This document shows, in pieces, positions 15,872 to 23,428 of a DNA stretch of 28,804 bases. Source of the stretch: Sulfurovum sp. (GTDB taxonomy: Bacteria; Campylobacterota; Campylobacteria; Campylobacterales; Sulfurovaceae); NCBI GenBank assembly GCA_023955225.1, contig JAGSGJ010000026.1:1-28804 (forward strand), read 5' to 3'. The stretch's first letter is position 1. Every line of letters begins with the position of its first letter. Position numbers and translations under genes: made by a program. The notes beneath the pieces are model-generated. The model saw only the letters and a list, made by a program, of their open reading frames with translations. It was not told where the DNA came from and searched no databases.

Positions 15872-16387
15872 CTAGCTCATACTCTTTTTGAGGTCTTCTA
15901 TGAACTCAGTGATATCATCATGTAATGCTTGTAGATCTTCTTCGTGTTCTACTTCATCTGCAAGTATCTCTGAAACGATATCATACGTGACGATATCTTT
16001 GTTTCGTGTCATATCTGCCAGCTCAGAATAGACAGAGATAGCACACTGTTCACCTTTGATAGAGTCTTCCAGTATGCTGACCACATCAAAATCTTTGGGT
16101 TTTTCATACCCACAGTTTGTATGCGTAAACCACTCTTGTGGATGAAGTAGAGGTGTTCCGCCTAGTTGGAGGATCCTGTCTGCTACCATATTTGCATGCC
16201 TTAGTTCATCGGCAGCATGTTGTGTGAGTTCTGCTATGGCAGCATCTTTCATAATACCCTTGATGACTTTTGCTTCTATAAAATATTGATAATAAGCTAA
16301 CCATTCATCCGCATAGGCTTTATTGAGCGTGGTGATAATCTCGTTAATTTCAATCCCTTGGATAATCGAATTTCCTTTTCGTGCCAT
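15872..16387 (-). CDS. Ferritin-like di-iron protein (bacterioferritin/Dps-like)
   Basis: A 171-residue four-helix-bundle protein. Di-iron ligands are in the standard order: Glu28 (YADEWLAYYQYF), Glu61-x-x-His64 (ADELRHANMV), Glu113 (IKGEQCAISVY) and Glu145-x-x-His148 (ADEVEHEEDL). Two E-x-x-H pairs fit a ferroxidase centre that oxidises Fe2+ with O2 or peroxide. The LGGTPLLHPQEW loop is typical of bacterioferritin-like proteins of anaerobes and microaerophiles. The likely role is iron storage or peroxide protection. The start is preceded by AAAGGATAT. Palindromic AT-rich DNA upstream may bind an iron regulator (see separate entry). The gene is monocistronic and convergent with the gene on its left. 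Confidence 0.88.
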   Translation of the reverse strand: MARKGNSIIQGIEINEIITTLNKAYADEWLAYYQYFIEAKVIKGIMKDAAIAELTQHAADELRHANMVADRILQLGGTPLLHPQEWFTHTNCGYEKPKDFDVVSILEDSIKGEQCAISVYSELADMTRNKDIVTYDIVSEILADEVEHEEDLQALHDDITEFIEDLKKSMS

Positions 16388-16399
16388 GATATATCCTTT

Positions 16400-16475
16400 C
16401 TTAATTAAGATGAAGAAAATTATTTTCTTACTTTTAGTATAGTCTTATCAGCTTAAGGGAAAATAATTATCGTTT
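16400..16475 (-). promoter_or_regulatory. AT-rich palindromes upstream of the ferritin-like gene
   Basis: CTTAATTAAG (16400-16409), GAAAATTATTTTC (16415-16427, perfect around a central T) and GAAAATAATTATCG (from 16460) lie 13-90 bases upstream of the start codon. The last two resemble half-matches to Fur-type AT-rich dyads. An iron regulator is plausible given the gene, but the match is partial. Confidence 0.35.
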
Positions 16476-16530
16476 ATAAAAAAGAAAGAGAAAGTGTGTG
16501 ATATATAGATAAAAAAGGAAGGGGAAAGTG

Positions 16531-16555
16531 TAGAAAATTGTGGGCAGAGCCCACT
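16531..16555 (-). terminator. Intrinsic terminator of dnaJ
   Basis: Read on the minus strand: GTGGGC-TCT-GCCCAC, a perfect 6-bp GC-rich stem with a 3-base loop, then AATTTTCTA. It begins 13 bases past the dnaJ stop. Confidence 0.75.
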
Positions 16556-16567
16556 TTGAAGGAAGGT

Positions 16568-17707
16568 TTAGTTTTTAAACCAATTTTTAACTCTCTCAAA
16601 AGCAGAATCAAAAGTACTTTTATGAGGACGGCTCTCTACACCATAACTCTCTTGGAGTTTTTCAAGTAGTTCTTTTTGTTCTTCGTTGATCTTCTTAGGG
16701 AGTATCATACGAACTTGAGCGACAAGGCGACCTTTTCTTCCACCATGTACATCAGAAACACCTTCACCATCAAAGACAAATTGCTCTTTATCTTTAGTGC
16801 TTTGTTTGAGTTCAAGCTCCAGTTCACCATCTAGTGCAGGGATGGAGATAGTTTCTCCTAGTATGGCTTGGGTGAAGAAGACAGGTACTTCTATGTAGAT
16901 GTCATTTCCATTACGGATGAAGTTTTCATCTTCTTCTACATGGAAAGTAAGGTAGAGGTCACCACGCTGTCCATTTTTCGATTCGTTCCCATAGCCTTGT
17001 GCTCTAAGACGGTTACCAGAGTCTACACCGGCAGGAATGTTTACGGTAACTGTGTCTTCTTCTTCATGGTATCCTTTACCACTACAGCTTCCACACTCTT
17101 CTTTAATGCTTTGTCCTTGACCATGACATTTTGGACAGGTTTGAGCGAACTGCATAGGTCCTTGTCTCATCAGTACCTGACCTTGACCTTGACAGTAGTC
17201 ACATGTCTCTAGTTTTGCATCTTTTGCACCCGTACCTTTACAGTCATCACAAGGTATTTTGTAACGAATGTCTATCTTCTTTTCGCAACCAAAGACTGCT
17301 TCATGGAATTTTAATGGAAGCTCTATCTCAAAGTCCAGTGCATATTTTTGACCAGGATCTCTGCGTGTTTGACCAAAACCTCCGCCAAAGCCACCACCGG
17401 AACCACCAAACATAGAGTTAAACATATCCATGACATCATCCATATTTCCGCCACCAAAGCCACCGCCCATGCCACCTTGGCCTTCAAGACCAGCTTTACC
17501 ATAACGGTCATAGATACCTCTTTTTTCTTCATCACTAAGTACCTGGTAGGCTTCATTCACCACCTTAAATTGATCTTCGGCTTCTTTGTCATCTGGGTTT
17601 CTGTCTGGGTGGTACTTCATCGCAAGTTTTCTGTACGATTTTTTAAGCTCAGCACCTGAACAGTCTTTACTTACTTCAAGTACTTCATAATAATCTAATT
17701 CTGTCAT
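16568..17707 (-). CDS. dnaJ: Chaperone protein DnaJ
   Basis: Full-length type I DnaJ (379 residues), the co-chaperone that delivers unfolded proteins to DnaK and stimulates its ATPase. J domain 1-70 with HPD at 33-35; Gly/Phe region 75-115 (GGMGGGFGGGN...); four CxxCxGxG zinc repeats with cysteines 153/156, 169/172, 191/194 and 205/208; then the two C-terminal beta domains (GDLYLTFHVEEDENF) and a short tail. Start is the ATG with AGGAAAC upstream. It is separate from grpE-dnaK (3.2 kb away), which is common in Campylobacterota. A perfect inverted repeat lies in its leader. The gene ends in a clear hairpin terminator. Confidence 0.97.
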   Translation of the reverse strand: MTELDYYEVLEVSKDCSGAELKKSYRKLAMKYHPDRNPDDKEAEDQFKVVNEAYQVLSDEEKRGIYDRYGKAGLEGQGGMGGGFGGGNMDDVMDMFNSMFGGSGGGFGGGFGQTRRDPGQKYALDFEIELPLKFHEAVFGCEKKIDIRYKIPCDDCKGTGAKDAKLETCDYCQGQGQVLMRQGPMQFAQTCPKCHGQGQSIKEECGSCSGKGYHEEEDTVTVNIPAGVDSGNRLRAQGYGNESKNGQRGDLYLTFHVEEDENFIRNGNDIYIEVPVFFTQAILGETISIPALDGELELELKQSTKDKEQFVFDGEGVSDVHGGRKGRLVAQVRMILPKKINEEQKELLEKLQESYGVESRPHKSTFDSAFERVKNWFKN

Positions 17708-17726
17708 TGTATTGTTTCCTTCTCAA

Positions 17727-17751
17727 ATACAGTGAACCAAATCCACTGTAT
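17727..17751 (-). promoter_or_regulatory. Inverted repeat in the dnaJ leader (8-N9-8)
   Basis: ATACAGTG and CACTGTAT are perfect inverted arms separated by 9 bases, ending about 20 bases upstream of the dnaJ ATG, next to its Shine-Dalgarno. The arm-N9-arm geometry is that of the CIRCE heat-shock element, but the half-sites differ from TTAGCACTC. It could be an operator or an RNA hairpin that masks the ribosome site. Further upstream (17766-17785) a CGCTC/GGCGAG partial dyad is also present. Confidence 0.5.
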
Positions 17752-17861
17752 ATTAAATCACTAAATTTTCGCTCTTGGCGAGAATATTTCATAGTATATT
17801 TTGGGCGAATTCTACCATAATTTAGTTATAATCACAAAAATATAAATATTAGGTAGTTCAT

Positions 17862-18155
17862 ATGCTTGTACACATCGTGACATTTCAGTTTAAAGAAGAA
17901 AATAAAAAAGCCAATATTATACAGGTAAAGCAAATGCTGGAAAACCTTATGGGTGCGGTACCAACACTGAGAAGTATGGATGTTGGAGTGAATTTTTCTA
18001 CAGAAGAACGTGCAATGGATTTGAGTATTATCACTGTATTTGAAAGTAGAGAAGGTCTTAATGCTTATGCTGTACATCCTGAACATCTCAAGGTAGTAGA
18101 CTTCATAAAAACAGTGGTAGAATACTCTAAAGTTGTGGATTACGAACGCCCATAA
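17862..18155 (+). CDS. Dabb (stress-response A/B barrel) domain protein
   Basis: A 97-residue single-domain protein. It starts MLVHIVTFQFKEE, has DVGVNFSTEERAMDLSIITVFESREGLNAY and the typical end HPEHLKVVDFIKTVVEYSKVVDYE, all diagnostic of the Dabb ferredoxin-like fold (PF07876). Bacterial members form dimeric beta-barrels; their activities are mostly unknown. The stop overlaps the recR start (TAATG), so the two are co-translated. This pairing with recR may be just operon convenience. A weak AGGTAG-like ribosome site precedes the ATG. Confidence 0.85.
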   Translation: MLVHIVTFQFKEENKKANIIQVKQMLENLMGAVPTLRSMDVGVNFSTEERAMDLSIITVFESREGLNAYAVHPEHLKVVDFIKTVVEYSKVVDYERP

Positions 18156-18724
18156 TGAAAAACTACAAGATTGAGGCATTTGAAAATCTGGTAGATGCCT
18201 TTGGTTCTTTACCGTCCATTGGTAAAAAAACAGCGATTCGTTTAGCGTATCATGCTGTAATGGAAGACGGATTTTCGGCTATGAAACTAGCTCATGCACT
18301 GGAAACCGGGGTCAATGCCATTCAAAAATGCAGTAAATGCCACAACATGAGTGAAGATGAACTTTGTACTATCTGTTCAGATCCTTATCGTGACAATACA
18401 AAACTTTGCATTGTGCAAAGTGCCAAAGACATTTTGACCATAGAAGAGAGTGGACAGTTTGATGGCGTGTACTATGTCGTTACAGAAGTACGTGATCTAG
18501 ATGAAGACCATTTGTTTTATGCGGTGGGAGGCATAGATGAGATGATCTTTGCTTTCCCTCCGAGTATTGCTACGGATACAATGATACTCTACATAGAAGA
18601 TAAACTCAAAGGGCTTGAGATACACTTTACCAAGATCGCCCAGGGTGTACCTACAGGTGTAGAGTTGGACAACATAGATGTGATGTCACTCTCACGTGCA
18701 TTAGAAGCGAGAGTGAAGATATAA
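18155..18724 (+). CDS. recR: Recombination mediator RecR
   Basis: RecR (189 residues, slightly short of the usual 195-200) works with RecO, and in some species RecF, to load RecA at gaps and stalled forks. Visible: an N-terminal helix-hairpin-helix (FGSLPSIGKKTAIRLAYH), a C4 zinc finger (Cys59, Cys62, Cys71, Cys74), a Toprim domain (LCIVQSAKDILTIEESGQFDGVYYVV... with later acidic residues) and the C-terminal Walker-B-like GVPTGVELDNIDVMSLSRALEAR. In the Toprim glutamate/aspartate region it reads KGLEIHFTKIAQGVPTG, normal for Campylobacterota. The start overlaps the upstream Dabb gene. It is convergent with the DHH gene, 20 bases apart. Confidence 0.95.
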   Translation: MKNYKIEAFENLVDAFGSLPSIGKKTAIRLAYHAVMEDGFSAMKLAHALETGVNAIQKCSKCHNMSEDELCTICSDPYRDNTKLCIVQSAKDILTIEESGQFDGVYYVVTEVRDLDEDHLFYAVGGIDEMIFAFPPSIATDTMILYIEDKLKGLEIHFTKIAQGVPTGVELDNIDVMSLSRALEARVKI

Positions 18725-18744
18725 TCCAAATCAGGATTTAAAGT

Positions 18745-19788
18745 TTATTCGCATTTCTTATCGATATAGTCTTGTACAAATTTACGTACATCTGCATAGA
18801 CAAAAGAGTCTTTGTATCCATCTACCTTACCACCACTTGCATTGGGATGTCCACCACCATTTCCAACATGAGCAGCCATAGCAGAAACATCTAGTTTGTT
18901 GTTACTTCTCAGTGAAAAGTTTCCTCTGAAGTTTACATCCATATAAAAGTCATAGTCATCATTTTCTACCATGCAGGCATTTCCGATGATGGACGCATTT
19001 CCTACGTTGTAGCCAAGGATGCCCTTATGGCCTTTGTAGTCAATGGTAAGACGTTGTTTGTCTGCAGTGAGAAGGTCTGTGACATAATAGGCAACAAGGT
19101 TGTCTTTGGTGTTGTTCTCTGCTTGTCTAAAAAAAGATTTTTTAATCTGGTGTAGATCATCATCCAGTTGGATAGGTGCATCTTCATCATTGACTCTTTG
19201 TTTCGCAGCTTCTATAAGAGAGAGTTTGAAGGCTCTGTCCTGTGCTGGAAATAAAATACGGTTGACTTCTCTTGCCCCGGAGACCATCCCAAGCATGACT
19301 TTCCCATACTCAAACAATGAATCATCACTGACCCAAATGTCTATGGCATTTATCGCTTTTACGATGGCAGCTAAGTCATTGCCCTTATCAAAGTCATAAT
19401 GTTGTTGTAGCCAGTCATAGGTGATGAGTGTAGCACAACGTGTCGTATCAAGTTTGTACCAGGCAAAACGCTCTGCTGCAGTTGCTCCTGTAGCATGATG
19501 GTCAAGCAGTTGAAGCTTCGCACCGATACGTACGGCCTCTTTTTCTATCCAAGTACCTTCTTTAGTTGTAAGGTTTAGATCTGTGATGAGGATGAGTACT
19601 TCGATCTCATCTCCATGTAAAAATTTATCCTGTTCTATCTTTTTAACGATCTCACCCATTCTTGCCGGTACTTCTGGACCATAGTTGGCATTATAGCAGT
19701 CAATGGTGTCGAAACATTGTTGTGAGAGGTATTGGCATCCATAGCCATCAAGGTCTATATGGGAGAGGTGGTAAACGTGTTGTTTCAT
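18745..19788 (-). CDS. DHH-family phosphoesterase
   Basis: A 347-residue cytoplasmic DHH/DHHA1 enzyme. Motif I HIDLDGYGCQ (D12, D14), motif II ILITDLNL (D70), motif III LLDHHATG (D96-H97-H98), a fourth acidic site in NAIDIWVSDD, and the DHHA1 signature GNGGGHPNASGG near 309-319. Family members (NrnA, GdpP, RecJ, oligoribonucleases) use two Mn2+ ions to cleave nano-RNA, pAp, linear or cyclic dinucleotides, or single-stranded DNA. It lacks the PAS/GGDEF regions of GdpP and the OB domain of RecJ, so a small soluble substrate such as pApA, pGpG or nano-RNA is most likely; which one cannot be seen. The start ATG lies about 100 bases from the Rrf2 gene on the same strand. Confidence 0.88.
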   Translation of the reverse strand: MKQHVYHLSHIDLDGYGCQYLSQQCFDTIDCYNANYGPEVPARMGEIVKKIEQDKFLHGDEIEVLILITDLNLTTKEGTWIEKEAVRIGAKLQLLDHHATGATAAERFAWYKLDTTRCATLITYDWLQQHYDFDKGNDLAAIVKAINAIDIWVSDDSLFEYGKVMLGMVSGAREVNRILFPAQDRAFKLSLIEAAKQRVNDEDAPIQLDDDLHQIKKSFFRQAENNTKDNLVAYYVTDLLTADKQRLTIDYKGHKGILGYNVGNASIIGNACMVENDDYDFYMDVNFRGNFSLRSNNKLDVSAMAAHVGNGGGHPNASGGKVDGYKDSFVYADVRKFVQDYIDKKCE

Positions 19789-19844
19789 AAAAATATGCCT
19801 TTTAGAGGTTAAAATATAAGTGTATTATACAATGAAGTACTTGT

Positions 19845-19865
19845 AGGGTCGATAGAATCGACCCT
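19845..19865 (-). terminator. Perfect hairpin after the Rrf2 gene
   Basis: AGGGTCGAT and ATCGACCCT form a 9-bp perfect stem with a 3-base loop, 22 bases past the Rrf2 stop on the minus strand. No U-run follows, so it is a partial terminator, an mRNA-stability element or a leader element of the downstream DHH gene. Confidence 0.5.
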
Positions 19866-19887
19866 GAAGAGGAGTAGTTAGTGTGGG

Positions 19888-20286
19888 TTAAAGTATATCG
19901 CCTAGCATCAAACCATTTAAAAAGTCATCTATCTTTGTTTGAAAATTCATGAGGAAAGGTGAGATGGCACAAGATCCTATGACACCATTTGGACAGGTAC
20001 TTGTGTAGCTGGTACAGTCAAAAACAGCAGGTGCTTTACCTTCAGCAGCAAAAATGATATCCTTCACACTGATTTCATTGACTCCTTTGGCTAAGATAAA
20101 TCCACCATGTGCACCTTTACGTGATTCAAGTATATCTTTTTTTGCAAGACTTTGTAAAATTTTTGCAAGAAAGCTTTTAGGAATACACAGTTCTGTAGCC
20201 AGTTGTTCTGCACCAATAGGGCTGTCAGATTTTCGTATAGCATCTAAAGAGAGTAGAGCATATTCACTTGCACGGGTCAATAGCAT
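19888..20286 (-). CDS. Rrf2-family Fe-S transcriptional regulator
   Basis: A 132-residue winged-helix regulator. MLLTRASEYALLSLDAI and GAEQLATELCIPKSFLAKILQSLAKKDILESRKGAHGGFILAK are the classic Rrf2 DNA-binding region. Three cysteines in DCTSYTSTCPNGVIGSCAI (Cys91, Cys98, Cys106) should hold a [2Fe-2S] or [4Fe-4S] cluster, but their spacing (C-x6-C-x7-C) differs from IscR/NsrR (C-x5-C-x5-C), so the cluster type and signal (Fe-S status, NO, O2, iron) are uncertain. No isc/suf genes are next to it. A near-perfect palindrome in its promoter suggests self-repression. The neighbours on each side (DHH, rpsO) give no hint of targets; the ferritin-like gene 3.5 kb away is a possible one. Confidence 0.92.
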   Translation of the reverse strand: MLLTRASEYALLSLDAIRKSDSPIGAEQLATELCIPKSFLAKILQSLAKKDILESRKGAHGGFILAKGVNEISVKDIIFAAEGKAPAVFDCTSYTSTCPNGVIGSCAISPFLMNFQTKIDDFLNGLMLGDIL

Positions 20287-20303
20287 AATAAAACCTTTTT
20301 CTT

Positions 20304-20327
20304 AATTAGGAGTATTTTACTCTAATT
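20304..20327 (-). promoter_or_regulatory. Probable Rrf2 autoregulatory operator
   Basis: AATTAGGAGTA and TACTCTAATT form an inverted repeat broken by one extra G, 18-41 bases before the Rrf2 start on the minus strand and overlapping the promoter position. Rrf2 proteins such as IscR and NsrR bind AT-rich dyads of this size, and self-regulation is common. Confidence 0.55.
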
Positions 20328-20434
20328 TATATTAAAGTAGGCATGGTGTGTGTGAATATTCGTCTAAGCTTATTATGATATTATTGCGTTCCCAAATTGA
20401 ATTTTGGAAATTAAATACCAATCAGGAGGTCATT

Positions 20435-20704
20435 ATGGCTTTAGATCAGGCGAAAAAAGCAGAAATCATTGCTAAATATGCTAGAGGAAACGGCGACACA
20501 GGTTCAACAGAAGTACAAGTAGCTCTTATCACAGAGAGAATTACATACTTAACTGATCACCTTAAAACAAATAAAAAAGATCACTCTTCAAGACTAGGGC
20601 TACTGAAACTAGTAGGTCAAAGAAGAAGACTTATGAGATATCTTAAAAATACAGATCTTGCTAGATGGAACACTATCAAAGCAGACCTTGGTATTAGAAA
20701 CTAA
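20435..20704 (+). CDS. rpsO: 30S ribosomal protein S15
   Basis: S15 binds 16S rRNA helices 20-22 and forms bridge B4. The start at 20435 has a perfect AGGAGGT 5 bases upstream and gives 89 residues, the standard size; a longer frame from 20348 is not real. The sequence MALDQAKKAEIIAKYARGNGDTGSTEVQVALIT, the KDHSSRLGLLKLVGQRRRLMRYL core and the end ADLGIRN are diagnostic. A likely promoter lies in TATGATATTAT at about 20372. S15 often represses its own translation, but I cannot identify the needed pseudoknot. The gene is followed by a strong terminator and so is monocistronic; in many bacteria rpsO is next to pnp, here they lie 12 kb apart. Confidence 0.98.
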   Translation: MALDQAKKAEIIAKYARGNGDTGSTEVQVALITERITYLTDHLKTNKKDHSSRLGLLKLVGQRRRLMRYLKNTDLARWNTIKADLGIRN

Positions 20705-20716
20705 TATCGCACTTTC

Positions 20717-20744
20717 TTATCAGCCTTTTGGCTGATAAATTTTC
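20717..20744 (+). terminator. Intrinsic terminator of rpsO
   Basis: TTATCAGCC (20717-20725) and GGCTGATAA (20730-20738) make a 9-bp perfect stem with a TTTT loop, then ATTTT. Confidence 0.85.
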
Positions 20745-20855
20745 GAACAAACACACTTACATTCTCCCCCCCTTAAAATTTTTCTTTATTACTACTATTT
20801 CAAAGCTACAAATATGCACTTTTTATTAAGTTTAGTCATATCCACTCAACTAGTA

Positions 20856-20886
20856 CTTGACAAACATACACTCAATGTTGTATACT
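20856..20886 (+). promoter_or_regulatory. grpE-dnaK promoter with a HAIR-like HspR operator
   Basis: TTGACA (20857-20862) and TATACT (20881-20886), 18 bases apart, form a strong sigma70 promoter. CTTGACA-N7-ACTCAAT (20856-20876) matches the HAIR element CTTGAGT-N7-ACTCAAG at 11 of 14 arm positions with exact N7 spacing, and covers the -35 box. HspR binds HAIR and represses chaperone genes in Helicobacter and Campylobacter (established). No sigma32-like or CIRCE element is seen. A second ACTCAA lies just upstream at 20843-20849. The 20745-20855 stretch holds nothing else recognisable. Confidence 0.65.
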
Positions 20887-20942
20887 ACTCTTAAGCATTA
20901 GATATTAAAGATGCAATATTTATAATATAAGGAGGTCTGTAT

Positions 20943-21482
20943 ATGAGTCAAGAGAATGAAAATTTTGAAGAGTCTCAGGCTGAAGAAGTCGAAGCGCAAA
21001 CGGATATTGAGGAGACTGTGGAAGTTGATCCTCTTGAAGTTGCACTTGCAGAAGCAGCTGACTATAAAGATAAGTATCTTAGAGCACATGCTGACTTTGA
21101 AAACTCTAAAAAACGTTTAGAGAAAGATAAAATGAATGCAGTGTCCTATGCAAACGAAAGTTTTGCTAAAGACATTTTAGCAGTCATGGATTCTTTTGAA
21201 AATGCATTGGCTTCAATGGAAAATAGTGAAGACAGTTCTGAAGTTTTGGAAAAGATGAAAGAGGGTGTAACCCTTACACATGAACAACTCAAAAAGGTTT
21301 TAGAAAAAAACCATATCAAAGCAGTTGACTGTGAAGGTGAATTTGATCCGGAAGTACATCAAGCGATTATGCAAGTCGAAAGTGATTCGCATAAAGTGGG
21401 TGATGTGGTTCAAGTGATGCAAAAAGGATATACGATAAAAGATCGTATTTTGAGACCAGCAATGGTTTCAACCTGTAAATAA
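20943..21482 (+). CDS. grpE: Nucleotide exchange factor GrpE
   Basis: GrpE (179 residues) releases ADP from DnaK. It has an acidic disordered N-terminus (NENFEESQAEEVEAQTDIEE), a long dimerising helix (about 40-100, with YKDKYLRAHADFENSKKRLEKD), and the conserved C-terminal beta domain (CEGEFDPEVHQAIMQVESD, VVQVMQKGYTIKDRILRPAMV). A perfect AAGGAGGT lies 6 bases before the ATG. It is followed after 30 bases by dnaK. In Campylobacter and Helicobacter hrcA commonly precedes grpE; here hrcA is absent, and the promoter carries a HAIR-like site instead. Confidence 0.97.
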   Translation: MSQENENFEESQAEEVEAQTDIEETVEVDPLEVALAEAADYKDKYLRAHADFENSKKRLEKDKMNAVSYANESFAKDILAVMDSFENALASMENSEDSSEVLEKMKEGVTLTHEQLKKVLEKNHIKAVDCEGEFDPEVHQAIMQVESDSHKVGDVVQVMQKGYTIKDRILRPAMVSTCK

Positions 21483-21512
21483 AAAATAAAATATAATAGT
21501 TAAGGATTTAAT

Positions 21513-23387
21513 ATGGCAAAAGTATTAGGAATAGATTTAGGAACAACAAACTCTGCAATGGCAGTGTTTGAAAACGGAGAAGCAAAGATCATCGCTAACA
21601 AAGAGGGTAAAAATACTACACCTTCTATCGTAGCGTTTACAGATAAGGGTGAAGTACTTGTAGGTGAGTCTGCAAAAAGACAAGCGATCACAAACCCGGA
21701 AAAGACGATTTACTCTATTAAGAGAATTATGGGTCTAATGATGAGTGAAGAGAAGGCTAAAGAGGCACAGAGCAAGCTCCCATACCACATCATAGATAGA
21801 TCTGGTGCCTGTGCAATCGAAGTAGCTGGTAAAACATATACTCCTCAAGAGATCTCTGCAAAAGTACTCATGAAAATGAAAGAAGATGCAGAAGCATACC
21901 TTGGTGAGACGATCACGGATGCTGTTGTAACAGTACCGGCATATTTCAATGATGCACAAAGAAAAGCAACTAAAGAAGCGGGAACAATTGCAGGTCTTAA
22001 TGTACTTAGAATCATCAATGAGCCAACATCAGCAGCACTTGCTTATGGTCTTGATAAAAAAGATGCAGAGCAGATCGTTGTTTACGATCTAGGTGGTGGT
22101 ACATTTGACGTTACTGCACTAGAGACGGGTGATGGTGTTGTTGAAGTTATGTCAACTGGTGGAGATGCGTTCCTTGGTGGTGATGACTTTGATAACAAGA
22201 TCATTGATTTTGTAGCAAATGAATTCAAAGCTGAGACAGGTATAGATGTTAAAGCAGATGTTATGGCACTTCAAAGAGTTAAAGATGCTGCAGAAACAGC
22301 AAAAAAAGAGCTTTCTTCATCAACTGAAACTGAGATCAATCTTCCGTTTATCACGGCTGATGCATCAGGACCAAAACACTTAGTAACAAAGATCACTAGA
22401 TCAAAATTTGAGTCACTTATCGGTGACTTGGTAGCATCTACGATCAAAACAGTTCAAGGTGTACTTAAAGATGCAGGTCTTAGTACTTCAGATATTAACG
22501 AGATCGTTATGGTTGGGGGATCTACAAGAATTCCATTGGTTCAAGAAGAGATGAAAAAATTCTTCGGTAAAGAGCTTAACAAATCTGTAAATCCTGATGA
22601 GGTTGTTGCACTTGGTGCGGCTATTCAAGGTGGTGTACTTGCAGGTGATGTGAAAGATGTACTTTTACTTGATGTAACACCATTGAGTCTTGGTATCGAA
22701 ACGTTAGGTGGTGTAACAACGAAAGTGATTGAAAAAGGAACTACGATTCCTGCGAAGAAGTCACAAGTGTTCTCAACAGCGGAAGATAACCAGCCAGCGG
22801 TTAGCATCCATGTACTTCAAGGTGAAAGAGAGTTCTCAAAAGACAACAAATCACTTGGTATGTTCGAGCTTAGAGATATTCCGGCAGCGCCAAGAGGGGT
22901 ACCACAGATCGAAGTAACATTTGACATCGATGCGAATGGTATCTTGACTGTTTCTGCATCTGACAAAGGTACTGGTAAATCTCAAGAGATCAAGATCACT
23001 GGTTCGTCAGGACTTTCTGATGAAGAGATCGAAAAAATGGTTCAAGATGCTGAAGCAAATAAAGCTGAAGATGAAAAAAGAAAAGAAGTAGTTGAAATAA
23101 GAAACCAAGCAGATGCACTGGTTCACCAAACGAGAAAATCTTTGACTGATTTAGGTGAAAACTTTGATGCTACAGAAAAAGAAGGTATCGAAGCGGCTAT
23201 TACAGACTTAGAAGAAACACTTAAAGATGATTCTGCAACTAAAGAGCAGATAGAAGAAAAAGTAAAAGCTTTGACTGAAAAAAGTCACAAACTTGCTGAA
23301 GCAATGTATGCTAAAGAACAAGGCGGTGCAAACCCTGAAGCAAAAAAAGCAGACGATGATGATGTTATCGACGCTGAAGTAGAGTAA
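21513..23387 (+). CDS. dnaK: Chaperone protein DnaK (Hsp70)
   Basis: The ATP-driven central chaperone. The 624-residue length is normal. The nucleotide-binding domain (about 1-385) has the phosphate loop GIDLGTTNSAMAVFENG, the DLGGGTFDVTALETGDG and GGSTRIPLVQEEM segments, and the hydrophobic linker DVLLLDVTPLSLG. The substrate-binding beta domain and lid follow (FELRDIPAAPRGVPQIEVTFDIDANGI, then helical KAEDEKRKEVVEIRNQADAL), with a Gly-rich end and the acidic terminal DDDDVIDAEVE that binds co-chaperones. It is 30 bases downstream of grpE, sharing its promoter. AAGGAT is the ribosome site. The stop codon sits inside a hairpin stem that probably ends the operon. Confidence 0.98.
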   Translation: MAKVLGIDLGTTNSAMAVFENGEAKIIANKEGKNTTPSIVAFTDKGEVLVGESAKRQAITNPEKTIYSIKRIMGLMMSEEKAKEAQSKLPYHIIDRSGACAIEVAGKTYTPQEISAKVLMKMKEDAEAYLGETITDAVVTVPAYFNDAQRKATKEAGTIAGLNVLRIINEPTSAALAYGLDKKDAEQIVVYDLGGGTFDVTALETGDGVVEVMSTGGDAFLGGDDFDNKIIDFVANEFKAETGIDVKADVMALQRVKDAAETAKKELSSSTETEINLPFITADASGPKHLVTKITRSKFESLIGDLVASTIKTVQGVLKDAGLSTSDINEIVMVGGSTRIPLVQEEMKKFFGKELNKSVNPDEVVALGAAIQGGVLAGDVKDVLLLDVTPLSLGIETLGGVTTKVIEKGTTIPAKKSQVFSTAEDNQPAVSIHVLQGEREFSKDNKSLGMFELRDIPAAPRGVPQIEVTFDIDANGILTVSASDKGTGKSQEIKITGSSGLSDEEIEKMVQDAEANKAEDEKRKEVVEIRNQADALVHQTRKSLTDLGENFDATEKEGIEAAITDLEETLKDDSATKEQIEEKVKALTEKSHKLAEAMYAKEQGGANPEAKKADDDDVIDAEVE

Positions 23388-23428
23388 AACTCTACTTCAT
23401 TGTTTCCATAAGAGGCTTTGCCTCTTAT
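23376..23428 (+). terminator. Twin hairpins at the end of the grpE-dnaK operon
   Basis: GAAGTAGAGT (23376-23385) pairs with ACTCTACTTC (23389-23398) around AAA, including the dnaK stop codon in the stem. A second hairpin ATAAGAGGC/GCCTCTTAT (23408-23428, TTT loop) follows. Neither has a good U-run directly after it, so termination may be partly Rho-dependent or the pair may protect mRNA ends. Confidence 0.6.

Noticed and set aside
20348..20434. N-terminal extension of rpsO
   Set aside because: S15 is 89 residues in nearly all bacteria and a perfect AGGAGGT precedes the internal ATG at 20435.
20745..20942. CIRCE/HrcA site upstream of grpE
   Set aside because: No TTAGCACTC or GAGTGCTAA halves; the spacing and sequence fit HAIR instead.
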